A DNA stretch of 64,000 nucleotides from CBDIDH01 sp965277595 (lineage in GTDB: Bacteria; Planctomycetota; Planctomycetia; Isosphaerales; Isosphaeraceae): NCBI GenBank assembly GCA_965277595.1, contig CBDIDH010000001.1:1798001-1862000 (forward strand), in the 5' to 3' direction. The position numbers and the translations under genes were made by a program. Position 1 is the first letter of the stretch. Every line of letters starts with the position of its first letter. Under the pieces are notes generated by a model that ran no database searches, was not told where the DNA came from, and saw nothing but the letters and a program-made list of their open reading frames with translations. Shown piece by piece: positions 1-8,385 of this stretch.

Positions 1-2018
1 TGAGCGACCTGGACAACCCGTCGCTGGAACGTAGCCCGCTGTTTCTGAGGACGATCTCGGCCGTTGGTCGGCTCTTTCACGCCGTCGCGCATCGGCTCGA
101 TGGTCTGACCTATCTGGAACTGGAAGCGTCGACCGGGTCGGCGGTGACCTTTCGCGGTCTTTATCCGATGGTCAGGACCTTTCTCGGCAAGCTGACGGGG
201 GTCGCCTCGTCGCGCGAGGTGGGAACCCTCGCGGTCGAGGAAGTCCGGCGGATCACCGGCTTTGATCGCGCCTTGCTCTATCGATTTGACGAGGACGGAC
301 ATGGCACGGTTCTTGCGGAAGACCGCAACGAAACGTTGCCGAGCTACCTCGGCCTGAGATTCCCCGAGTCGGACATCCCCCGGCAGGCGCGCGACCTTTA
401 CAAGCAGCACAGGCTTCGACTGATCGCCGACGCGCACTACCGGCCGGTGCCGATCGCGCCGCCCTTGAACCCCGAAACGGGGGAGCCGACCGATCTGTCG
501 TACTGCGCGCTGAGGTCGGTCTCGCCGGTTCACGTTCAGTACATGAAGAACATGGGAACCGATGCGTCGATGTCGATCTCCGTACTGCGCGGGGGTGAAC
601 TCTGGGGCCTGATCTCCTGCCATAACCAGCAGGCGAAGGTGGTTCCGTTCGAGGCCCGAACCGCCTGCGACTTTCTCGGCCAGGTTCTCTCGGCGCATCT
701 TGAGGTCAAGGAGCACAACGAGGATTACGCCGAGCAGATGCGGCTGAAAGAGGCGGAATCGAACCTGCTCCGGTTCATGGCCGGGGAAGAGGATTTTCTT
801 GACGGCCTGCGCAACCACCCGGCTGAACTGCTGGAATTCGCCGGCGCGAACGGCGCGGCGGTGGTCGTCGAGGACCAGTACACTTTGCTCGGCGAGACGC
901 CCGTCGAGGCCGAGGTCCGGGGCATCGTCGACCGCCTGATCCTGGATGGCAAGGACGAGGTTTACGCGACCGATTCGCTGGCGGTTGACTGCCCGGGGCT
1001 GACCGTCGACAAGAACCAGGCCAGCGGCCTGCTCGCCATCGCGATCTCAAAGCTGCACCGCGGCTTCATCCTCTGGTTTCGCCCCGAGGTGATCCAGACG
1101 GTCGCGTGGGGAGGCGACCCGCGGCGGCAGGATCAGGACGATCAATCCGGCAACGGCCGGATCGTCAAGCTGAGTCCACGCAACTCGTTCGAGATCTGGA
1201 AAGAACGGGTGAATGAAAAATCGCTCCCCTGGCGTCCTCGCGTCATCGGCGCCGCGACCGAACTGCGCAACGCGATCATCAACATCGTCGTGCGCAAGGC
1301 CGAGGAAGTCGCCGCGCTGACCGACGAGCTGACCCGCAGCAACAAGGAGCTGGAAGCCTTCTCGTACTCAGTCTCGCACGACCTTCGGGCACCCTTGAGA
1401 CACGTTGTCGGCTATGCGGAGATGTTGCGCGACGCCGAATCGGAAACGCTTTCGAGCGACGGTCGGCGCTACATCGAGACCATTATCGAAAGCGCCGATT
1501 ACGCGGGAACGCTTGTCGATAACCTTCTGAGGTTTTCGAGGGTCGGCCGGACCAAGTTGATTCCCGTGAACCTGAATATGGACATGCTCATCGACCAGGT
1601 CAAAAAGGATGTGATGAGTGAGGCGACTGGTCGAAAGATCGACTGGAAGATCGAGGATTTGCCGCCGATCACGGGTGATCTGATGATGCTGCGTCTGGCC
1701 TTTCGCAACGTTCTCTCCAACGCCTTGAAATATACGAGTCGCCAAGAAAACGTCGTGATCGAGATCGGCTGCCGGTCGGACGCCCGGGAACATGTCTACT
1801 TCGTGAAGGACAACGGAGTGGGGTTCGACATGGCGTATGTGGATAAGCTGTTTGGAGTCTTTCAGCGCTTGCATCGCTGGGAGGAATTCGAGGGAACGGG
1901 GATCGGTCTGGCGAACGTGCGCCGGATCGTCGAGCGACATCATGGCCGCGCCTGGGCCGAGGGGGCGGTTGGGCGTGGGGCCACGCTTTATCTGGCGCTC
2001 CCTCGCGGCGACGGATAA
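1..2018 (+). CDS. Bacteriophytochrome-type sensor histidine kinase (5' end outside window)
   Basis: Red/far-red light receptor kinase. The frame is open from base 3, so the N-terminal PAS domain, which carries the biliverdin-binding Cys in this class, lies upstream of the window. A phytochrome GAF domain is clear: ESDIPRQAR at about 363-390 and SPVHVQYMKNMG at about 522-557. The residue before the conserved His is Val, not Cys, which fits a biliverdin-type phytochrome rather than a plant or Cph1 type. The PHY tongue motif PRNSFEIWKERV is near 1177-1212. The kinase follows, with an H-box SVSHDLRAPLR (His codon at 1377), N-box RNVLSNALKYT and G-box GTGIGLANV. A single-domain response regulator starts 24 bp downstream, the usual partner arrangement. 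Identification is firm; the chromophore is inferred. Confidence 0.93.
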   Translation, partial: SDLDNPSLERSPLFLRTISAVGRLFHAVAHRLDGLTYLELEASTGSAVTFRGLYPMVRTFLGKLTGVASSREVGTLAVEEVRRITGFDRALLYRFDEDGHGTVLAEDRNETLPSYLGLRFPESDIPRQARDLYKQHRLRLIADAHYRPVPIAPPLNPETGEPTDLSYCALRSVSPVHVQYMKNMGTDASMSISVLRGGELWGLISCHNQQAKVVPFEARTACDFLGQVLSAHLEVKEHNEDYAEQMRLKEAESNLLRFMAGEEDFLDGLRNHPAELLEFAGANGAAVVVEDQYTLLGETPVEAEVRGIVDRLILDGKDEVYATDSLAVDCPGLTVDKNQASGLLAIAISKLHRGFILWFRPEVIQTVAWGGDPRRQDQDDQSGNGRIVKLSPRNSFEIWKERVNEKSLPWRPRVIGAATELRNAIINIVVRKAEEVAALTDELTRSNKELEAFSYSVSHDLRAPLRHVVGYAEMLRDAESETLSSDGRRYIETIIESADYAGTLVDNLLRFSRVGRTKLIPVNLNMDMLIDQVKKDVMSEATGRKIDWKIEDLPPITGDLMMLRLAFRNVLSNALKYTSRQENVVIEIGCRSDAREHVYFVKDNGVGFDMAYVDKLFGVFQRLHRWEEFEGTGIGLANVRRIVERHHGRAWAEGAVGRGATLYLALPRGDG

Positions 2019-2042
2019 TCAACACCGGCACGCGGTAATACC

Positions 2043-2492
2043 ATGCTTAAACCGATCTTACTCGTCGAAGACAATCCCAGGGATCTTGAACTGACCCTCG
2101 TGGCGCTGGGCAAAAGCCAGCTTGCCAACGAAGTGATTTCGGTGCGCGACGGCGCCGAGGCGCTCGATTATCTCTTCTGTCAGGGAGAGTACGCGACCCG
2201 CGCCAGGGGGAATCCGGCGGTCGTCTTGCTCGACCTGAAGTTACCCAAGATTGATGGCCTTCAGGTTCTGGAACAGGTTCGCGCACGTCCTGATTTAAAG
2301 GGGCTGCCGATCGTGATCCTGACTTCATCGCGCGAGGAACATGACCTGGTCCGCAGCTATCACCTGGGCGTCAACGCCTATGTCGTGAAGCCGGTCGGGT
2401 TCCAGGAGTTCATCGAGGCGATCAAGGACCTTGGGGTCTTCTGGGCCGTGCTTAACGAACCGCCGCCGGGCAGTATCAGGCCGAAGCGTTAA
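2043..2492 (+). CDS. Single-domain response regulator (Rcp1/phytochrome-partner type)
   Basis: A 149-residue CheY-like receiver with no output domain. The acidic pair ED is at residues 10-11, the phospho-acceptor is Asp64 in LLDLKLPKIDG, the conserved Ser/Thr is in ILTSSREE and the Lys in VVKPV. The DYLFCQGEY segment between beta-2 and alpha-3 is typical of receivers encoded next to phytochromes. It sits between two kinase genes (24 bp after the phytochrome, 21 bp before the hybrid kinase), so it is most simply a phospho-carrier of the phytochrome, perhaps passing phosphate onward. No strong ribosome-binding site is seen before the ATG. Confidence 0.9.
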   Translation: MLKPILLVEDNPRDLELTLVALGKSQLANEVISVRDGAEALDYLFCQGEYATRARGNPAVVLLDLKLPKIDGLQVLEQVRARPDLKGLPIVILTSSREEHDLVRSYHLGVNAYVVKPVGFQEFIEAIKDLGVFWAVLNEPPPGSIRPKR

Positions 2493-2513
2493 CCGTCGCG
2501 AGAAACTACGAAC

Positions 2514-4925
2514 GTGGATACCAATCATATTCTTCACCTTGAAGATAACCCTCTTGATGCCGATCTCGTTCGGTCGATCCTTACCAGGGCCTTGCCCGGC
2601 TGCGCGATTGACCGGGTGGAAACGCGCGAGGAATTCCTGTCGGCGATCCGTGACAAAACGTATCAACTGATTCTGGCCGATTATCAGCTCCCCGCGTTTG
2701 ATGGCCTTCAGGCGCTTGAGCTTGTCCGATCTGAACGTGACGATCCCCCCGTCATTATTCTTTCGGGCGTTCTGGGTGAAGAGGTGGCCGTTGAGGCGTT
2801 GAAGCGGGGCGCGACGGATTACGTCGTCAAGACCCGGATGGATCGCCTCGTTCCCGCGGTTCGCCGGGCGCTTGATGAAGCGAGCGAGAAAGAGGGCCAT
2901 CGTCGGGCCGAAGATCGACTCCGATTCGCGCTCGAAGCGGGTCGATTGGGAAGCTGGGAGCTTGACCAGAGCAACAACGTTTTTACCTGTTCCGATGTTT
3001 TCAAACAGATTCATGGACGTGATCCCAGCCTGGAATTTTCGCTGGATGACCTCTTTGGTTCGATTCATCCCGATGACCTCGAACGCCTTCGCCTTGAGAT
3101 CACCTCGGCCGCCGAGGATCAGTTCGAATACCGGGTGATCTGGCCCGACGGCGCGATTCACTGGGTTCTGGCGCGCGGTCGGATGGAAGCTCGCGCCGAC
3201 GGCCGAACAGGCCGGGTCAGTGGTGTTTCGCTTGATATCACCCGGCGCAAGCAGGATGAAGAGACCGCGCGATTCCGCGCGACCCAGCTTCAGAGCCTCG
3301 CCTCGGTCTCGGTCCGGGTCAACGCCGCGCACGACGTCGCGTCGATCGCCGGGGTTGTCACCAGCGAAGGCCGCCGCCTCATCAACGCGCGGATCGCCGT
3401 CTTGAACCTGGGTCCCGACCCCGAGACGCACGCGGTGCCCGACGCCGTCTCGTGCTCAACGCAATACGACGGCTGGCGCGTCGAGGAGATCGCCACGGGC
3501 ATGGCGGGCCTGGCGGCCCTTGTCCGCAAATCGAACCGCGTCGCCCGGCGTTCTCGGACCGAGATCGAGGCCGATCCCGCCTGGCGGGGCGACGGTCCGA
3601 TGCCCGAAGGCCCCCCCTTGCGAGGCTGGGTCGGCATTCCGCTCGTCGGTCGCAATGGTCGCAACCTCGGCGTCTTGCAACTGGCGGACAAGGAACTCGG
3701 CGAGTTTGACGGCGATGATGAATCGATCCTCGTCCAGCTTGCCCAGATGGCGGCCGTCGCCGTTGAAAACGCCCGGCTTTATCGCGAGCTCCGCGAAAAC
3801 GACCGCCGCAAGGATGAGTTCCTGGCGATGCTCGCGCACGAGCTGCGCAACCCTCTGGGAGCGATCAACAACGCGGTTGGCCTGGCCCTGCGTTCGCAAC
3901 AGCGCGAGCATGTCGAGTGGAGCCTTGACGTCATCGGCCGGCAGGTCCGCCTGCTCACCCGATTGATCGACGACCTCCTCGACGTCTCGCGGATCACCCA
4001 GGGGAAGATCGAGCTGAAGATGGAGCGGCTTGAAGCCTCGCCCGTGGTCGCGAGCGCTCTACAGGCGGTTCGGACCTTGATCGAGGAACGTAAACATAAG
4101 CTCAAGGTCCAGGTCCGCGAAGGGGAGCTTTATGTCGTCGCCGACCCGGTTCGGCTTGAACAGATGCTCACGAACTTGCTCACGAACGCGGCCAAGTACA
4201 CTGATTACGGAGGGGAAATTCGCCTCTCGGCCTATCGCGACAACGATTCGGTTTTTTTCGAGGTGCTCGATAATGGGGCGGGAATTGCCCCCGAGGCGCT
4301 GCCGCAGATGTTTGAGCTTTTTGTTCAAGGCGATCGCACCCTGGCGCGTTCGGAAGGGGGCCTGGGGATCGGCCTGACGCTGGTCAAGCGGCTCGCGGAG
4401 ATGCACGGCGGCGAGATCAGCGCCAGTAGTGGCGGCGCGGGCAAGGGGAGCACGTTCACGATCCGCCTTCCCGCCGTCCCCTTGCGCGGCATCGAGGGGC
4501 GATCGACCGGCGAAGGCCGACGCGGCGCCTTGCCCGAGTCGTCAAGCGTCCTTGTCGTCGAGGACAACGTCGACGCGGCGTCGGCCCTTTCTCGCCTGCT
4601 CCGGCTCCTCGGTCATAAGGTCTGGACCGTGCACGACGGTCTCGCGGCGATCGAGGCGGCGAGGCAGAATCGCCCCGATTATATCTTGCTTGATATCGGC
4701 CTTCCTGGAATGGACGGATATCAGGTCGCCGAGCGGCTCCGTCGCCAGCGCCCCGAGTTCCGGCCGACGATCATCGCCCTGACCGGCTATGGTCAGGAAG
4801 ACGACCGCCGACGGTCGCGCGAGGCCGGATTTGACCATCATCTTGTCAAACCGATCGACCATGCGACCTTGCTCGGACTCCTCTCGCCCCCTTCGAAAAC
4901 TTCCGAAGGGGGCGGAGGGGCTTGA
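2514..4925 (+). CDS. Hybrid sensor histidine kinase/response regulator (REC-PAS-GAF-HisKA-HATPase-REC)
   Basis: An 803-residue soluble hybrid kinase starting at GTG. Order of domains: receiver (about 1-125, ILADYQLPAFDG), PAS (about 140-245), GAF (about 260-425), HisKA with H-box MLAHELRNPLGA (His near residue 442), HATPase_c with LLTNAAKYT, DNGAGIAPE and GGLGIGLTL, and a C-terminal receiver with Asp727 in LLDIGLPGMDG. No transmembrane segment is apparent, so sensing is probably cytoplasmic. The N-terminal receiver could be phosphorylated by the upstream phytochrome, making this a second tier of the same relay; that is inference from gene order. The final codons lie in a GC-rich inverted repeat. 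Confidence 0.9.
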   Translation: MDTNHILHLEDNPLDADLVRSILTRALPGCAIDRVETREEFLSAIRDKTYQLILADYQLPAFDGLQALELVRSERDDPPVIILSGVLGEEVAVEALKRGATDYVVKTRMDRLVPAVRRALDEASEKEGHRRAEDRLRFALEAGRLGSWELDQSNNVFTCSDVFKQIHGRDPSLEFSLDDLFGSIHPDDLERLRLEITSAAEDQFEYRVIWPDGAIHWVLARGRMEARADGRTGRVSGVSLDITRRKQDEETARFRATQLQSLASVSVRVNAAHDVASIAGVVTSEGRRLINARIAVLNLGPDPETHAVPDAVSCSTQYDGWRVEEIATGMAGLAALVRKSNRVARRSRTEIEADPAWRGDGPMPEGPPLRGWVGIPLVGRNGRNLGVLQLADKELGEFDGDDESILVQLAQMAAVAVENARLYRELRENDRRKDEFLAMLAHELRNPLGAINNAVGLALRSQQREHVEWSLDVIGRQVRLLTRLIDDLLDVSRITQGKIELKMERLEASPVVASALQAVRTLIEERKHKLKVQVREGELYVVADPVRLEQMLTNLLTNAAKYTDYGGEIRLSAYRDNDSVFFEVLDNGAGIAPEALPQMFELFVQGDRTLARSEGGLGIGLTLVKRLAEMHGGEISASSGGAGKGSTFTIRLPAVPLRGIEGRSTGEGRRGALPESSSVLVVEDNVDAASALSRLLRLLGHKVWTVHDGLAAIEAARQNRPDYILLDIGLPGMDGYQVAERLRRQRPEFRPTIIALTGYGQEDDRRRSREAGFDHHLVKPIDHATLLGLLSPPSKTSEGGGGA
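4885..4914 (+). terminator. GC-rich hairpin at the 3' end of the hybrid kinase gene
   Basis: An 11-bp perfect inverted repeat (4885-4895 and 4904-4914, arm CGCCCCCTTCG, 8-nt loop) covers the last codons of the hybrid kinase. It would make a stable RNA hairpin, but no T-run follows, so it may be an mRNA-stabilising structure or a non-canonical terminator that separates the sensor operon from the efflux operon. Confidence 0.4.
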
Positions 4926-5136
4926 ATTCCAGGCTTGGACGTTCGCTCCCGCCGTCATGATCGATACCGTCGCCGCAACCGTCCGAAACGTGACCGACCG
5001 TCGCGGCCTTCGGTCATTCCGTGGTTGGAAATGTGCCGACTTTCTCAAGGGAGAGTTGTCCCAGGGGGCAAGGAACGCCTGGCCGACGATCAAACAAATC
5101 AGCAACGCGCTCGAACAGGATGGGGAGGCGCGATCG

Positions 5137-6636
5137 ATGTTGAGGATCAGGCGAGGGGCCTGCGCGGTCGCGACGGTCTTGGTCTTGACCGCGCTCGCAA
5201 TTTCGCCGCGGGCACGGGCCGAGAACCTGCAAGACGCCTGGAACATCGCCTCGGCCGTCAATCAGGGGCTCAGGGCCGACGGTTCACAGGTCGCCGCGGA
5301 AGGGTTCTTGCTTCAAGCGGCACGCGCCGCGCGGTTGCCGACGGTCCGAACCTTCAACTTCGAGTCCTTCCTTTCGGCCACGCCGTCGATCCGCAACACC
5401 TTTCTCGGGTCGTCGACCGGCGCCGGGACGACCGGCGCAAGCTCGGGCCTGGGCGGCACGGCGGCGGCTCTTGGCGGTGGTTCGGGCGCGGGCCTGGCGG
5501 CGGGGGCGGCGTCGGGAGCCCTGAGCGCCTCGGGCGTTCCGGCGACAATTCCGATTCTCGGCCAGGGGCAACGCCAGCTTCCCGTTTCGGCAACATTTGC
5601 CACCTTTCCGATCTATTCGGGGGGCCGGATTCGGGCCAACATCGATGCCGCCGCCGCGAATCTGTCGGCGAGCAAGACCGAGGTCTCGCGCGCCGTGCTG
5701 GACCTGCGCCTGACCGTTGCCGAGGCTTATGTCGGTGTCTTGCGCGCGCGTAAGAATCTGGATGTGTCGCGGAGTAACGTCGAGCGGCTCGCGTCGTTCG
5801 CCTACGACGTTCGGAACCGGAACGAGCAAGGCTTGGCGATCAAGAGCGACCTGCTCGCCGCCGAGGTCTCGCTGGCCAACGCCCGGCTCTCCGAGATCCA
5901 GGCGCGCACGGCGCTGGAATCGGCCTGGTCGCGTTATAACCGCTACCTTTGTCGGCCCTTGACGACGGTCGTCCCGCTGGTGGAACTGACTGTTTTCGCG
6001 GCCGATACCGACTGGTCGGCCCTTGCCGCGTCGGCCTTCAAGGCGGGGCGGGGGGGGACCGCCGAGAATGACCCCGACGTGCAAAATTTGACCGCCCGGG
6101 CGATCCAACGACGCCCCGAGCTCGCGGGCCTTTCGGCGCAGGCGCGAGCGCTTTCGTCACAGGCCGAATCAACGCTTGGAGGCGTTCGTCCCCAGGTCGG
6201 ATTCACACTGAGTTATCTGTTTCTGGGCAACAATAATTCGGTACCGCAAGGCATTGGCGCGGCCACGTTCGTGGCCGACTGGACGATTACCGATGGCGGT
6301 CAGTCTCGAAAACGCGCGGCCTCGTATCGTCAGCAAGCCAGCGCCGCGCTCCGACGGCGGGCCGACACCTTGGCCGACGTCGCCCTTGAAGTACGCACCC
6401 GATGGCTCGACCTGAGACAGTCGCGTCTCCAGATTCCCGTCTCCCGCCTGGCGGTTGCCCAGGCCGAGGAGAACGTTAACGTCGTGACCGACCGCTACCG
6501 GCAGCAGCTCAGCACGTATACCGAGGTTCTGGACGCTGAGAATCGACGTATACAGACTCTCAACAACTTCTACAACGCCGTTTACGACGAAAACCTCGCC
6601 CTCTTTCGTTTGCGGCGTGCCGTTGGCGACCTTTAA
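5137..6636 (+). CDS. TolC-family outer membrane efflux protein
   Basis: Outer-membrane channel of a tripartite exporter. The ATG at 5137 is chosen because it opens a clean signal peptide (MLRIRRGACAVATVLVLTAL, cleavage likely after ARA) and leaves a 210-bp leader after the kinase gene; earlier in-frame starts would overlap that gene. The 499-residue product shows the two OEP repeats of the TolC family: long helical stretches such as VAEAYVGVLRARKNL and, near the C-terminus, ENVNVVTDRYRQQLSTYTEV. A Gly/Ala/Ser-rich low-complexity stretch of roughly 45 residues follows the first strand region (near residues 90-135) and is not a normal part of TolC. It precedes the membrane fusion protein and transporter genes in one operon. 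Confidence 0.88.
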   Translation: MLRIRRGACAVATVLVLTALAISPRARAENLQDAWNIASAVNQGLRADGSQVAAEGFLLQAARAARLPTVRTFNFESFLSATPSIRNTFLGSSTGAGTTGASSGLGGTAAALGGGSGAGLAAGAASGALSASGVPATIPILGQGQRQLPVSATFATFPIYSGGRIRANIDAAAANLSASKTEVSRAVLDLRLTVAEAYVGVLRARKNLDVSRSNVERLASFAYDVRNRNEQGLAIKSDLLAAEVSLANARLSEIQARTALESAWSRYNRYLCRPLTTVVPLVELTVFAADTDWSALAASAFKAGRGGTAENDPDVQNLTARAIQRRPELAGLSAQARALSSQAESTLGGVRPQVGFTLSYLFLGNNNSVPQGIGAATFVADWTITDGGQSRKRAASYRQQASAALRRRADTLADVALEVRTRWLDLRQSRLQIPVSRLAVAQAEENVNVVTDRYRQQLSTYTEVLDAENRRIQTLNNFYNAVYDENLALFRLRRAVGDL

Positions 6637-6786
6637 ACGGTTTGCCAGAGCAAAGGGCACGCGATTTGCCGAGGGATTGCTCAGCCATTTCCCCCTTCTG
6701 GCGCGAGGCTGATGCCGCGCGCCCTGGCGAAAGAGCCGAACCGCCTCGGCCTTCGACCCACCTGGAAAGGGACCGAGAGCACGTTC

Positions 6787-8385
6787 ATGGCCTCTCGAAC
6801 CGAAACGGAACCCGACAAGAAGGCTCAGCCCAGTCCGCCTGGGGCGACCGAGCCCGAGAAAAACGGACATCCCGTGGTTTTTCCGGTCGATTCGCGGGTC
6901 GTCGCCGATGCTGGCGGCACGCGCCTTGTCGAGGCGGGGCACCCGGCCTTTCCCAAGCCCGAAACGCCGAAAAGACACTGGGTTCGCTGGATCGTGATCG
7001 TGGTCGTGGCGATATTCATTGTCGGTGCATTCGCGCGCTGGGGCCTGCCCTATATCAAGGAATCAATGGAGACAGTTTCCACCGATGATGCGTTTGTCGC
7101 CGGCCACATGACCAACGTGAGCGCCCGGATTGCCGACGTGGTGACCGAGGTTCTGGTTGAACAATATGACCGGGTCGAGCCGGGAACCTTGCTGGTCAGG
7201 CTCGATCGCGAACCGTTCGAGATCGCCGCGGCGCAGTCAAGGGCGGCGCTCGACGAGGCCGAGGCCGAGGTCGTTCAGGCCAGGGCGAGGGTTCGCGGCC
7301 AGTTCGCCGAGGCGAGGTCAAGCTTTTACCGACGCAAGAATGCTCAAGAGCGAATCCGTCAACAGGTCGCGACCTTGCGGGCGCGCGTGGCCGCCTTGAA
7401 AGCAAGGCAGAGCAGCGAGTGGCTGGCGAAGGTCGATCAGCAACGGATCGACAACCTCGCGCGACGCGGATCGGCCACCCAGTCCGAACTCGATTCGCGG
7501 AATAACACCCTGAAAAACGCCGAGGAGCAGGTGAAAGAGGCCGCCGCCGAGGTGCAGGAGACGCGGGCCCTGCTCGGCCTGGCTCCCGATCCCGACAATC
7601 CGCTGGACCTGCCAAAAAACCTCGAAGAGGAGCAATCGACGATCCAGACCGCGGTCTCGGATATCGCGTCGAGCCTGGCGCAACTGGGAATTCAGGTTGA
7701 CCCCAAGAACGCGGCCGAGGCCAAGGCATTTGAACAATTCCTCAGCGCGGGGGGCGATGTCAAGCCGGGCGAGGGGCTGGAATCGGTCGTCGAGAAGGCC
7801 CCGGCGGTGCGCGTGGCGAGGGCAACTGTCGAGCGCGCCCGGCGTGGGCTCGACGATGCGAATCTGAGATTGAGCTATACGGAGATTCGATCGGCGATCG
7901 CGGGGTATGTGCAGGATCGAACCGTGAACGCCGGAAACCGGGTTGATACGGGTCAAACATTGATGACCGTCAGACCGGATTATATCTGGATTGAAGCCAA
8001 TTACAAGGAAACGCAGGTTCAAGATATTCGGATCGGTCAACCGGTGGACCTCCGGGTTGATGCCTATCCGGGACGTGTTTTTCAGGGGAGGGTTGCCGGA
8101 TTCAGTCCGGGGACGGGTCTTTCCGAATCGTTGCTCCCGCCGGAAAACGCGACGGGAAATTATGTGAAGGTGACGCAACGTTTGCCCGTTCGAATCGAAC
8201 TGGTCGAGGGGAACCCGTCGCAAACGCCGCTGTTTATCGGCATGTCGGTTGTGCCGCATGTGCGGTTCAAGATGCGACCAACCGGGCCTGGAGCGGGTCG
8301 AAAATTGCGCGATTCAACGATGCCGATGCGACCTGATCGAGGCAAGGGAGTCGTCGGCTCGGAGCCGGAGACGGCGCGACAATGA
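6787..8385 (+). CDS. HlyD/EmrA-family membrane fusion protein
   Basis: Periplasmic adaptor linking the inner-membrane transporter to the TolC channel. The N-terminus is hydrophilic, followed by one transmembrane helix (WIVIVVVAIFIVGAF) and a biotinyl-lipoyl half-site (VSARIADVVTEVLVEQYDRV). A long coiled-coil hairpin comes next, with two heptad-rich arms around a poorly conserved insert, then the second lipoyl half (IRSAIAGYVQDRTVNAGNRV) and the beta-barrel domain. The product is about 532 residues, longer than E. coli EmrA (about 390) because the coiled coil is extended. The ATG at 6787 has a GAGAG site 8 bp upstream; an in-frame ATG at 6712 is possible. The 3' end overlaps the next gene by ATGA, indicating translational coupling. 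Confidence 0.87.
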   Translation: MASRTETEPDKKAQPSPPGATEPEKNGHPVVFPVDSRVVADAGGTRLVEAGHPAFPKPETPKRHWVRWIVIVVVAIFIVGAFARWGLPYIKESMETVSTDDAFVAGHMTNVSARIADVVTEVLVEQYDRVEPGTLLVRLDREPFEIAAAQSRAALDEAEAEVVQARARVRGQFAEARSSFYRRKNAQERIRQQVATLRARVAALKARQSSEWLAKVDQQRIDNLARRGSATQSELDSRNNTLKNAEEQVKEAAAEVQETRALLGLAPDPDNPLDLPKNLEEEQSTIQTAVSDIASSLAQLGIQVDPKNAAEAKAFEQFLSAGGDVKPGEGLESVVEKAPAVRVARATVERARRGLDDANLRLSYTEIRSAIAGYVQDRTVNAGNRVDTGQTLMTVRPDYIWIEANYKETQVQDIRIGQPVDLRVDAYPGRVFQGRVAGFSPGTGLSESLLPPENATGNYVKVTQRLPVRIELVEGNPSQTPLFIGMSVVPHVRFKMRPTGPGAGRKLRDSTMPMRPDRGKGVVGSEPETARQ

